A stretch of DNA of 64,000 nt from contig DAIDME010000046.1 of the NCBI GenBank assembly GCA_027449125.1, positions 27,288 to 91,287 of the forward strand. The letters are read 5' to 3'. The DNA comes from Solirubrobacterales bacterium. Its GTDB lineage: Bacteria; Actinomycetota; Thermoleophilia; Solirubrobacterales; Solirubrobacteraceae. Position 1 is the stretch's first letter; each line of letters begins with the position of its first letter. A model generated the notes under the pieces. The model saw only the letters and a program-made list of their open reading frames with translations. It was not told the DNA's origin and did no database searches. A program made the translations under genes and the position numbers. Of the stretch, positions 26,323 to 34,104 are shown in pieces.

Positions 26323-27693
26323 TCAACCGTGGATCAGCCAGCCGTCGAGCGCGCGCGCTGCCTCCATCACGGCCTCCGAGAGCGTCGGGTGGCCGTGGAT
26401 GGCGCGCGCGACCTCGGGGTAACCGCCCTCGAGCAGCTTGGCGTTGACCAGCTCCTGTACCAGCTCGGTCGCCTTGGCACCGATGATGTGGCCGCCCAGC
26501 AGTTCGCCGTAGCGCTTGTCGCCGATCAGCTTGACCATGCCCTGACGGTCCCCGTACACCGTGCCGGCGCCAACCGCGCCGTAGGGCACCTTGCCGACCA
26601 CGACCTCATGGCCCTGGGCGCGCGCCTGCTCCTCGGTGAGCCCGAAGCTCGCGACGTTCGGGGTGCAGAAGGTCGCCCGCGGGATGTCCGGATAGCTGAT
26701 CGGGTGGGTGTGCAGGCCGGCCGCGTCCTCCACCGCGATCACGCCCTCGTCGGAGGCCTTGTGCGCCAGCGCCGGGCCGGCGACCAGGTCACCGATCGCG
26801 TACACGCCGGCGAGGTTGGTGCGCATCGCGCCGTCTACGGCGATCAGGCCACGCTCGTCGAGAGCCACCCCGGCCAGCTCCAGGCCGAGGCCCTCCACGT
26901 CCGGGCCCCGTCCGGCCGCGATCACCACATAATCAGCCTGGCCGGTCTGGTCGCCATAGTCGAAGGTGACCTTCAGCTCGCCGCTCTGAACGTTCGTGAC
27001 CAGGGTGCCCGTGTGGACGTCGATCCCCTGCTTCTTGAAGCCGCGCTCAGCCAGCCTGGAGATGTCGGCGTCTTCGGACGGCAGCACGCGGTCGAGCGCC
27101 TCAAACAGCTTGACCTCGGTCCCGAGCCGGGCGTAGGCCGAGGCGATCTCAGACCCTGAGGCTCCCGAGCCGATCACCGCCAGCGAGCCCGGCAGCTCCG
27201 GCAGCGCCCACGCCTCCTCCGTGCCGATCACGCGTCCGCCGAACTGCGTGCCCGGGATCGGTCGCTTCACCGACCCTGTCGCGAGCACCACGAAGCGCGC
27301 CTGGTAGCTCTGGCCGGCGACGCTGACTTGGCGCTCGCCCTCGAGCGACGCGGCGCCCTCGATCACCGTCACGCGGTTCTTCTTCAGGAGCCCCGCAACG
27401 CCGCCGGTGAGCGTCGTGACGACGCGGTTGCGGCGCTCCATCACGGCGCCGAAGTCGACGCTGGGCGCACCGACGTTGATGCCGAACTCTCCGGCCTCGC
27501 GGATCTCAGCCACCACGTCAGCGGTGCGTAACACCGCCTTGGCGGGGATGCAGGCATAGTTCAGGCAGCGTCCGCCGATCTTGTCCTTCTCGATCACAGC
27601 GGTGTTGAAGCCGAGCTGGGCGGCCCTGATGGCGGTGACGTAGCCGCCGGGCCCCGAGCCGATCACGATGACGTCAAAGCTGTTTTCGGGCAC
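26323..27693 (-). CDS. lpd: Dihydrolipoyl dehydrogenase (E3)
   Basis: This FAD enzyme reoxidises dihydrolipoamide in 2-oxoacid dehydrogenase and glycine cleavage complexes. The N-terminal FAD motif VIVIGSGPGGYVTAIRAAQ, redox-active cysteines C43 and C48 (GGRCLNYACIPAK), NAD-binding AVIGSGASGSEIASAYARL, FAD-site GVYAIGDLV, and the C-terminal HGHPTLSE with the base histidine are all present. At 456 residues it is full length. It is clustered with a lipoyl-less E2; the other E1/E2 set in this window lies 11 kb away and has no E3 of its own, so this E3 could serve it. Confidence 0.96.
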   Translation of the reverse strand: MPENSFDVIVIGSGPGGYVTAIRAAQLGFNTAVIEKDKIGGRCLNYACIPAKAVLRTADVVAEIREAGEFGINVGAPSVDFGAVMERRNRVVTTLTGGVAGLLKKNRVTVIEGAASLEGERQVSVAGQSYQARFVVLATGSVKRPIPGTQFGGRVIGTEEAWALPELPGSLAVIGSGASGSEIASAYARLGTEVKLFEALDRVLPSEDADISRLAERGFKKQGIDVHTGTLVTNVQSGELKVTFDYGDQTGQADYVVIAAGRGPDVEGLGLELAGVALDERGLIAVDGAMRTNLAGVYAIGDLVAGPALAHKASDEGVIAVEDAAGLHTHPISYPDIPRATFCTPNVASFGLTEEQARAQGHEVVVGKVPYGAVGAGTVYGDRQGMVKLIGDKRYGELLGGHIIGAKATELVQELVNAKLLEGGYPEVARAIHGHPTLSEAVMEAARALDGWLIHG

Positions 27694-27703
27694 GCTGCAG
27701 AGG

Positions 27704-28909
27704 CTAGCGACCCGGCGGTCCAGCGGGACCGCCGGTGCTCTCGGCAGCGGGAGCCTGGATGCGGCCCAGCACCCGCACTAGCTTCCAGAAGAGGAAGCCG
27801 CCGCCGCCGATGAAGAGCAGCGGCACGACCGCGCCGAGCACGTTGCTGGCCTCGATCAGGAACAGCGAGAAGAGCACGACGATCAGCGCCAGCAGCGCCA
27901 TGAAGGCAAGCAGCGCGGCCGCCTGACGCCGCCACATGCCCCCCGCCAGCACGAGCATCACGAACACGAACGGCACCAGCTCGCCGGTCGAGAGCCTGCT
28001 GCCCTGGAGCTTCGCGCCCGCCAGGAACGCGATCACGTTGACGGCCGCCGCCAGCAGCGCGGCGGCCGTGGCGAGTCGCAGCGGCCAGGGTCGCTCCCCC
28101 GGCGCAAGCGGCTCGAGCCGTGCCCGGGCGGCCGCGTTCTGGGCCTCTGTGCGGGCGCGGTAGCGCTCCAGGAAGTCGGCCGGCGAGGTGATCTCGGCGC
28201 GCAGTACGGCCGCGGCGCGGGCCGGGTCGCCGGCCTCTGTGATCGCCCTGGAAACGGCCACCCGCTGGCCACCGGCGGCGGCGACTGCGCCCGTGTTCTG
28301 CGGCTCGATGCCGCCCACCGCGAAGAACGGCAGCCGTGAGTTGCGTGAGGCGAAGGTCACAAGCGAGGTACCGACCGGGCGCGCCTGCGGCCGCAGCGGG
28401 GTCGCGTGCACGGGCCCGACGCTGATGTAGTCGAGCGGCAGCCGCTGCGCGTCGAGCACCTCCTGCGGCGTGCGGGTCGATGCGCCGAGCAGCCGGTCCG
28501 GGCCGATCGCGGCGCGCGCGGCGGCGATCTCCAGGTCCGGTGTGTCGATGTGTACGCCGTCGGCACCGGCCAGCTCGACCAGGTCGGGACGGTTGTTGAG
28601 CATGAGGAGCGCGTTGTGGCGCTCGCACAGCGGTCGCAGGCGCCCTGCGGCGTTGAGCAGCTGTGCGTCGTCGGGCTCGCCGGAGCCCTCCTCGCCGTCG
28701 GAGAGCAGCTCCACCATGTCCACGCCGCCCCGCAGCGCGGCCTCGATGCGCGCCTCGTCGAGGCCGTCGCGGGCGAGCGCGATCAGGTAGTAGAGGCGGG
28801 CTTCGCCCAGGCGGGCGCGGGGGTCTGCGAGCACGCCTGCGAGTCTGGCAGGCGCTGGCCGCCGAAGCCCTGCTGAACGCGGGCCGCCGAAGCCCCGCTG
28901 ACGGTCCAT
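27704..28909 (-). CDS. Thiamine-phosphate synthase domain fused to a membrane tail
   Basis: Residues about 35-225 match ThiE, which joins HMP-PP and THZ-P. Seen are LLMLNNRPDLVELAGADGVH, LLGASTRTPQE, DYISVGPVHATPLRP and FFAVGGIEP with a following GG.RVAVSRAI phosphate site. The remaining 150 residues or so hold four or five hydrophobic helices, which normal ThiE lacks. The gene ends 10 bp before lpd starts on the same strand. ATG 28909 is a likely start; the Arg-rich first 25 residues include a near-duplicate segment, so a later start is possible. The activity could be reduced or altered, since several loop residues differ from canonical ThiE. Confidence 0.8.
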   Translation of the reverse strand: MDRQRGFGGPRSAGLRRPAPARLAGVLADPRARLGEARLYYLIALARDGLDEARIEAALRGGVDMVELLSDGEEGSGEPDDAQLLNAAGRLRPLCERHNALLMLNNRPDLVELAGADGVHIDTPDLEIAAARAAIGPDRLLGASTRTPQEVLDAQRLPLDYISVGPVHATPLRPQARPVGTSLVTFASRNSRLPFFAVGGIEPQNTGAVAAAGGQRVAVSRAITEAGDPARAAAVLRAEITSPADFLERYRARTEAQNAAARARLEPLAPGERPWPLRLATAAALLAAAVNVIAFLAGAKLQGSRLSTGELVPFVFVMLVLAGGMWRRQAAALLAFMALLALIVVLFSLFLIEASNVLGAVVPLLFIGGGGFLFWKLVRVLGRIQAPAAESTGGPAGPPGR

Positions 28910-28940
28910 GCGAGCCCGTGCTGATCTACGATCGGTCTCG

Positions 28941-29453
28941 GTGAGCGGTCCCGACGTCCAGCCACGAAGCCGCACGGTCGATGAGCTCTTCGACGACTGG
29001 GAGGACGCCTGGTCAGACCACGACGAGTCCGCGTTCAGGCGCGTCTGCGGCCCGCAGGTGCACTACGAGGATCCGCTCACGCCCGAGCCGCTCGAGGGCG
29101 TCCCGGCGCTGCTCGCGCACGCCGAGCGGCTCTGGGAGGCGTTCCCCGATGCGCGGCTGGAGCAGCTCGGGCCGCGTCTTGGTGACGGGCACCTGGCGGC
29201 GGCGCCGGCGAAGCTGCTCGGCACGCACCGCCAGCCGCTCGGCGGTCTGCCGGCGACGGGCCGCTTCATCGTCGTACCGGTGATCTTCTACTGCGAGCTG
29301 GAGCGCAACCGGTTCCTGCGCGTGCGCGCGTTCTACGACCTCTACGACGCCGCCGTGCAGCTCGGCGCGCTGCCGGGCCGCGGCTCCTTGAGCGAGAAGG
29401 CGCTCCTGATGCTGCGCGGGTTCGGGCTACGCGGGAGCGGCGGCGGCCGCTGA
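28941..29453 (+). CDS. SnoaL-like/NTF2-fold protein
   Basis: This small protein (about 170 residues) has the SnoaL-like cone fold pattern: helix DELFDDWEDAWSDHDESAF, then YEDPLTPEPLEGVPALLAHA, and RLWEAFPDARLEQLG. Such proteins act as ester cyclases, isomerases or hydrolases on small lipophilic substrates, and many have unknown roles. GTG 28941 is preferred; GTG 28935 is also in frame. It is divergent from thiE with a gap of only about 31 bp, so the promoters overlap. Confidence 0.75.
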   Translation: MSGPDVQPRSRTVDELFDDWEDAWSDHDESAFRRVCGPQVHYEDPLTPEPLEGVPALLAHAERLWEAFPDARLEQLGPRLGDGHLAAAPAKLLGTHRQPLGGLPATGRFIVVPVIFYCELERNRFLRVRAFYDLYDAAVQLGALPGRGSLSEKALLMLRGFGLRGSGGGR

Positions 29454-29478
29454 GCCCTCCTGCGCGCGAACGTTGGCA

Positions 29479-29505
29479 ATCCACCCAGCGAAAGGATGGG
29501 TGGAT
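29479..29505. terminator. Hairpin after the SnoaL-like gene, possible terminator
   Basis: Perfect 9-bp arms ATCCACCCA (29479-29487) and TGGGTGGAT (29497-29505) enclose a 9-base loop and are followed by GGCAAAAG rather than a T-run. It lies 26 bp after the stop and ahead of the regulated promoter at 29544, so it may end transcription or insulate the two units. Confidence 0.45.
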
Positions 29506-29543
29506 GGCAAAAGTCCGCGCGCGGGTGCGGGTGCGGGCAAAGC

Positions 29544-29572
29544 TTGACTTGCCGCGAGGCTTGGGGTAGCTT
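29544..29572 (+). promoter_or_regulatory. Promoter of the dehydrogenase-hydrolase operon
   Basis: TTGACT (29544-29549) and TAGCTT (29567-29572) are separated by 17 bp. The expected transcription start near 29579 falls inside the LacI-type operator at 29576-29589, the usual arrangement for repression. Confidence 0.65.
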
Positions 29573-29575
29573 CTT

Positions 29576-29589
29576 TGCAAACGATTGCA
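29576..29589. promoter_or_regulatory. LacI-family operator, copy 1
   Basis: TGCAAACGATTGCA is an imperfect palindrome with the central CG typical of LacI-family sites. It overlaps the predicted start of transcription of the gene at 29600. The same 14 bases recur at 31854 and 45772. The probable ligand protein is the LacI regulator encoded at 36952-37974. Confidence 0.8.
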
Positions 29590-29599
29590 CAAGGAGAGG

Positions 29600-30541
29600 A
29601 TGGATGACCGGATGACGGGGTTGGGGTGGGTCGGGGTGGGTCGGATGGGTCACGCCCTGGTCTCGAGGCTCCTCTCTGCTGGGCATGACGTGGCGGTTTA
29701 CAACCGCACACGCGAAAAGGCGCTCGACCTCGTGGAGCTCGGGGCGACGTTGGTGGACACGGTGGCCGATCTCGCTGACCGGGACATCGTCTTCACTATG
29801 GTCGCCGACTCGACCGATGTCGAGGCCGTCGTCGAGGCACTGCTCTCGCGGCCGCACGTGCAGCCTGGGCTGATCGTCGATTCCACCACGATCTCGCCGG
29901 CCGCGGGCGAGTCGATCCGGCGCAGGGCCGCTGCACGGGGGACCGCGATGCTCGCGGCGCCGGTGAGCGGCAACCCCAAGGTCGCCGCCTCGGGCCGCCT
30001 CACGATCGTCACCTCGGGTCCCATTGAGGCGTGGACGCAGGCGCGGCCGTATCTGGAGCCGCTGTGCCGCAAGGTGACCTATGTCGGCGATGGCGAGCGG
30101 GCGCGACTGGTCAAGGTGTGTCACAACCTGATGCTCGGGGTGGTCGCGCAATGCATGGCGGAGATCAGCGTGCTGGCCGAACAGGGAGGTGTCAGCCGCG
30201 CTGACCTCTGGGAGTTCATGAATGACAGCGTCATGGGATCCGTGTTCACACGCTACAAGACGCCAGCCTACGTGAACCTCGACTTCAGGCCGACGTTCAC
30301 GCCCTCTCTCCTGCTCAAAGACTTCCATCTCGGCTTTGAGGCCGCGCGCGCGAGCGGGGTTCCCATGCCAGTGGTTGCGGCAGCCGAGCAGGCCGTGCAG
30401 CTACTCGAGGGCATGAAGGGCAACGACGTGGACTTCGCCGCCCTGATCGAGCTGGTGGCGGCGGGAGCGGGGGTCGAGCTCGTGCCGGCGGATGTCGAGA
30501 TCGACGACGGCCTCGCGCCGCTTGAGTCGGTTGTCGGCTAG
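29600..30541 (+). CDS. NAD(P)-dependent beta-hydroxyacid dehydrogenase (HIBADH/GLYR family)
   Basis: The N-terminal Rossmann motif LGWVGVGRMGHALVSRLL, the substrate-site DSTTISPAAGESIRRRA region, GTAMLAAPVSGNPKVAASG, and KVCHNLMLGVV with the catalytic lysine (usual K.xxN) are all visible. The family oxidises 3-hydroxyisobutyrate, tartronate semialdehyde and related hydroxy acids. It has about 313 residues. ATG 29600 follows AAGGAG very closely; ATG 29612 is an alternative. It is the first gene of the operon controlled by operator copy 1, with the alpha/beta hydrolase next. Confidence 0.9.
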   Translation: MDDRMTGLGWVGVGRMGHALVSRLLSAGHDVAVYNRTREKALDLVELGATLVDTVADLADRDIVFTMVADSTDVEAVVEALLSRPHVQPGLIVDSTTISPAAGESIRRRAAARGTAMLAAPVSGNPKVAASGRLTIVTSGPIEAWTQARPYLEPLCRKVTYVGDGERARLVKVCHNLMLGVVAQCMAEISVLAEQGGVSRADLWEFMNDSVMGSVFTRYKTPAYVNLDFRPTFTPSLLLKDFHLGFEAARASGVPMPVVAAAEQAVQLLEGMKGNDVDFAALIELVAAGAGVELVPADVEIDDGLAPLESVVG

Positions 30542-30620
30542 CGCATGCGGGCGTCGTTGGCTGGGTGGGGCAAGCGGGGCCCCGCGAGCCGCTGAGGCGC
30601 CCGCCGCCGGGGGAGCCTAA

Positions 30621-31682
30621 GTGTCCGACGCACAGCTCGAAGCCGTCATCCTGAACTGGGAGCCGCGAGTGGTCGCCAACGGAGTTGACGTCAACGACTA
30701 CCGGCGGGTGGCGGGATCGGCGGAAACCTGGGAGCAATGGCTGCCGGCCTGGGAGAGGCACGGCGATCAGCTGGCCGGCGAGGCTGGCGCCGCCGAGATG
30801 GCGGGCCGGCTGGAGACGGCAGGCGAGTTCTGGAGGCGGGCGGCGAGCGCCTACCACTTCGGCAAGTTCGTCTGGATCCTGGACCTGGATATGCATGCGC
30901 GGGTCGCCCAGAAGGCGGTCGACGCGCTGGCCAACGCGCTGCGACTGCTCGACCCCTCGGCCCAGCGTTTGGAGATTCCTTTCGACGGTGCCAAGCTGGT
31001 GGCCATCTATCGCCGCCCCGCGCGCGGTGGCTCTCCGGCGCCACTCGTGGTGATCATCCCGGGTCTTGATTCCACGAAGGAGGAGTTCTTCGAGACCGAG
31101 GAGGTCTTTCACCGGCGAGGACTGGCGACCCTGACGCTCGAAGGGCCGGGCCAGGGCGAAGCCGGTGTCTCGCTGCCGCTGCGCCACGACTATGAGGTCC
31201 CCTTCTCCGCGGCGCTTGATTTCATCCAGGATCTCGATGGTCCCGCGATTGGCGCCATTGGCCTGATCGGCGTGAGCCTGGGCGGCTACTACGCCGCTCG
31301 CGTCGCCGCGTTCGAGCGGCGGGTTAAGGCGGCAGTCGCGGTGAGCGGCCCCTACAACTTCGGGGACTTCTGGGACCAGCGCCCAGACATGACCCGAGCC
31401 ACGTTTCGACACCATGCGCGGGCCGCTGACGATCGAGACGCAAGGCTGCGGGCTGGTCGGTTCAACCTCGCGACTGTGGCGGAAAGGATCGAGCAGCCGC
31501 TGCTGGTGATCACCGGCGACTGCGACCGTCTCATCCCCTGGCAGGACACCAAGCGGATAGCCGACGAGGCCAAGCATGCGACCTGGAAGCTGTATGAGCG
31601 CGGCAACCACGTCGTCAACAACATGCCTTACCGCTACAAGACGCTTGCGGCCGACTGGCTGCGAGAGCAGCTTGTGCGGTGA
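30621..31682 (+). CDS. Alpha/beta hydrolase, 2,6-dihydroxypseudooxynicotine hydrolase-like
   Basis: An N-terminal helical cap (about 1-115, with GEFWRRAASAYHFGKFVW) precedes the hydrolase core. The nucleophile is S219 in GVSLGGYYA, the acid is probably D302 in GDCDRLIPW, and the base is H330 in GNHVVNN. The cap and core resemble the C-C bond hydrolase that cleaves 2,6-dihydroxypseudooxynicotine in nicotine breakdown, and FrsA-like hydrolases. Here it sits beside a dehydrogenase and an importer, so a catabolic C-C or ester cleavage is likely. The substrate is not known. GTG 30621 has GGGGGAG upstream. Confidence 0.85.
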   Translation: MSDAQLEAVILNWEPRVVANGVDVNDYRRVAGSAETWEQWLPAWERHGDQLAGEAGAAEMAGRLETAGEFWRRAASAYHFGKFVWILDLDMHARVAQKAVDALANALRLLDPSAQRLEIPFDGAKLVAIYRRPARGGSPAPLVVIIPGLDSTKEEFFETEEVFHRRGLATLTLEGPGQGEAGVSLPLRHDYEVPFSAALDFIQDLDGPAIGAIGLIGVSLGGYYAARVAAFERRVKAAVAVSGPYNFGDFWDQRPDMTRATFRHHARAADDRDARLRAGRFNLATVAERIEQPLLVITGDCDRLIPWQDTKRIADEAKHATWKLYERGNHVVNNMPYRYKTLAADWLREQLVR

Positions 31683-31729
31683 GAGCTTCGGTCCGCCTCG
31701 TGCCCAGCCGGAGCCGCAGCGCCGCCACT

Positions 31730-31743
31730 GGCAATCGTTTGCA
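31730..31743. promoter_or_regulatory. Auxiliary LacI-family operator (13/14 match, inverted)
   Basis: GGCAATCGTTTGCA is the reverse complement of the operator sequence except for one base. Its centre is 124 bp upstream of the operator at 31854, on the same side of the importer promoter. Paired sites at this distance could allow a looped repression complex. Confidence 0.55.
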
Positions 31744-31818
31744 CGTCGCTTTCGCCGCCACGCCTGAGTCGTGACCCCGAATCGCCGCGGCAGGACTGCT
31801 CGGCTGCGCCAATGTCGC

Positions 31819-31847
31819 TTGACAGCAGCAGGAGCGGCCGGTAACGT
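31819..31847 (+). promoter_or_regulatory. Promoter of the ABC importer operon
   Basis: TTGACA (31819-31824) and TAACGT (31842-31847) are separated by 17 bp. The expected start near 31854 is at the first base of the operator. Confidence 0.7.
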
Positions 31848-31853
31848 GGCGTA

Positions 31854-31867
31854 TGCAAACGATTGCA
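31854..31867. promoter_or_regulatory. LacI-family operator, copy 2
   Basis: TGCAAACGATTGCA, identical to the copy at 29576. It covers the predicted transcription start of the importer operon and lies 55 bp before the ATG at 31923. Confidence 0.8.
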
Positions 31868-31922
31868 AGTCAAGGTGCCGCCCTTTGGCGACACGAACAA
31901 GCGATTCGGAGGAGAGAGAGGG

Positions 31923-33188
31923 ATGAGGGTCCTTCACAGACAGAAATTCAGCCGGGCGCTGCTCGCCTCGGGCACGCTCGCCGTCGTGGCGACATTCGCC
32001 TGGGCCGGGCATTCGAGCAGCGCGAGCGCTCACGCTGCGGCCAAGGCGGCGAGCGCGTCACCGATCACCATCGGGGTGTCGCTGTCACTGAGCGGTGACT
32101 TCTCGGCCGACGGTCAGGCCTACCAGAAGGGCTACGAGCTCTGGGCTACCGACCAGAACAAGGCAGGAGGCTTGCTCGGTCACCCGATCAAGCTCGACGT
32201 CATCTCCGATGCCTCGAATCCGGCGCAGGTGGTCACCAACTACGAGAAGCTGATCGGCTCCAACCGGGATCAGCTGGTGTTTGCGCCGTTCTCGACGCTG
32301 CTGACGATCCCGGCCGCCCGCGTGGCCGCGCGCTTCGGCTATGCCATGGTCGGCGGCTCCGACGGCGGCCCAACGGTCTTCTCTGCCGGGCTCAAGAACG
32401 TCTTTGACGTCTCGATCCCGGTCAAGAACAACCTAGTGACGTTCGCGCAGTGGATCGCCTCCATGCCGAAGTCGAAGCGACCGAAGACTGCCGCCTACGT
32501 GACTGTCAACGACCCCTTCACGCAGCCGCAGCTGCCGGTCGCTCAGGCCATCTTGAAGAAGGCGGGCGTGAAGACCGTGCTGAACAAGGTCTTCCCCGCA
32601 GAGGCCACTGACTACAGCGCGATCGCAGGACAGGTGGCAGGCGCAAAGCCGGACGTGGTTATCCTCGGCTCGGTGGACGTGCCGACCGTCTCGGCCTTCG
32701 TGCACGTCTTCATCCAGCAGCACTACAACCCCAAGGCGTTCATTGCCACCTCCGGCCCCGACCAGGGGCAGCAGTTCATCAACGCCGTCGGTGCCGGCAA
32801 CGAGAACGGGATCTTCGTGCCCAACGGCTGGTACCCAGGCTTCCGGAAGGCCGACTCCCAGAAGATGGTCAAGCAGTACGTAGCCAAATACGGTGGCACC
32901 CCCAGCGGCGTCAACGCCGACGTGGCCGAGGCATACTCGGTGGGCCAGGTGTTGACGCAGGCGGTTGAGGCGACGCACGGCTTCAACCAGCAGAAGATCA
33001 TCAAATACCTGAAGAGCGGTGTCACGCTCAACAGCGTGCAGGGCCCGGTCAAGTTCAACAACCTGGGTGAGAACCTTGCCCAGAAGACGCTGACGTTCCA
33101 ATGGCAGGGAGGCAAGCTGGATCAGGTGATACCCACCAACAGCCCGGGCTCCGTCAAGCCGCTCTATCCCAAGCCGGGCTGGAAGTAA
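31923..33188 (+). CDS. ABC transporter substrate-binding protein (branched-chain amino acid/HAAT type)
   Basis: This exported binding protein feeds the LivHM-type importer that follows. A Sec signal peptide occupies about residues 1-37 (basic start, hydrophobic core TLAVVATFAWAG). The mature part opens with ITIGVSLSLSGDFSADGQAY and continues with KGYELWATDQNKAGGLLG, the typical Peripla_BP_6 pattern. ATG 31923 has a strong GGAGGAG Shine-Dalgarno. It is the first gene under operator copy 2. Ligands of this family include amino acids, amides, urea and aromatic acids, so the substrate is open. Confidence 0.94.
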   Translation: MRVLHRQKFSRALLASGTLAVVATFAWAGHSSSASAHAAAKAASASPITIGVSLSLSGDFSADGQAYQKGYELWATDQNKAGGLLGHPIKLDVISDASNPAQVVTNYEKLIGSNRDQLVFAPFSTLLTIPAARVAARFGYAMVGGSDGGPTVFSAGLKNVFDVSIPVKNNLVTFAQWIASMPKSKRPKTAAYVTVNDPFTQPQLPVAQAILKKAGVKTVLNKVFPAEATDYSAIAGQVAGAKPDVVILGSVDVPTVSAFVHVFIQQHYNPKAFIATSGPDQGQQFINAVGAGNENGIFVPNGWYPGFRKADSQKMVKQYVAKYGGTPSGVNADVAEAYSVGQVLTQAVEATHGFNQQKIIKYLKSGVTLNSVQGPVKFNNLGENLAQKTLTFQWQGGKLDQVIPTNSPGSVKPLYPKPGWK

Positions 33189-33192
33189 GGCC

Positions 33193-34077
33193 GTGTCGGG
33201 CACCGCCTTCCTGGAAGCCATCATCGACGGGATCCTGACCGGCGGCGTCTACGCGCTGATGGCCGCCGGTCTGACCCTGATCTTCGGTGTGATGGACATC
33301 ATCAACATCGCGCAGGGGATCATGGTCATCCTGGGTGCATATCTCAGCCTCGAGCTGTCTGTGCACTTCGGGATCGGGCTCCTGCCCGGCTTGCTGATCA
33401 CCGTGCCGCTGATGTTCTGCCTTGGTGTCGCGATCGAGTTCTTCTTCATGCGCAGGTTGCATGACGAGGACCGAACGAAGATGTCGATTCTCGTCACCTA
33501 CGCGGTGGCGATAGTGATCGAGGGCATCCTCACTGCCACCTTCGGCGTCAACTACCAGCAGCTGTCGGCGTCGTATGTCAACAGCTCGGTGTACGTGTTC
33601 GGCTTCTACCTGCCGGATATCTACCTGATCGGCTTCGGAATGGCGATCGCCCTGCTCGTTGGGCTGTATTACATGCTGTACCGCACCAAGTTCGGCCGTG
33701 CCGTCCGGGCCTCCCTGCAGAACCGGACGGCGGCCGACTTGATCGGCATCGACGTAAACCGTGTACGCACGATCTCGGTAGGCATCGGCGTAGGCGTGAC
33801 AGCCATCGCCGGCGTCTTCTTCGGCGCCACCAATGCCTTCAACCCCAACTCGGGCTACGACCTGATCTCGCGCCTGCTGGCGATCGTGATCCTCGGGGGC
33901 ATGGGATCCATCGCCGGGGCCATGGGAGCGGCGGTGTTCATCCTCGTGATCAATGACGTTGTGGCCGCGTGGTGGTCGCCGACGTGGGCGCCCATCGTGT
34001 ACTTCGTGGCCCTCGTCGTCGTCTTGTCGATCCGCCCGCAGGGCCTGTTCGGCCGTGCAGCAGTTCGCACGCAGTGA
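33193..34077 (+). CDS. ABC transporter permease, LivH type
   Basis: The protein has about eight membrane helices and the LivH hallmarks GGVYALMAAGLTLIFGVMDI and NIAQGIMVILGAY at the N-terminus and GGMGSIAGAMGAAVFILVIN near the C-terminus. At 294 residues it is standard length. GTG 33193 lies 4 bp after the binding-protein stop. It forms the membrane channel with the next gene product. Confidence 0.94.
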   Translation: MSGTAFLEAIIDGILTGGVYALMAAGLTLIFGVMDIINIAQGIMVILGAYLSLELSVHFGIGLLPGLLITVPLMFCLGVAIEFFFMRRLHDEDRTKMSILVTYAVAIVIEGILTATFGVNYQQLSASYVNSSVYVFGFYLPDIYLIGFGMAIALLVGLYYMLYRTKFGRAVRASLQNRTAADLIGIDVNRVRTISVGIGVGVTAIAGVFFGATNAFNPNSGYDLISRLLAIVILGGMGSIAGAMGAAVFILVINDVVAAWWSPTWAPIVYFVALVVVLSIRPQGLFGRAAVRTQ

Positions 34078-34104
34078 AACGATCGACCGCATGACCCGGC
34101 GAGC

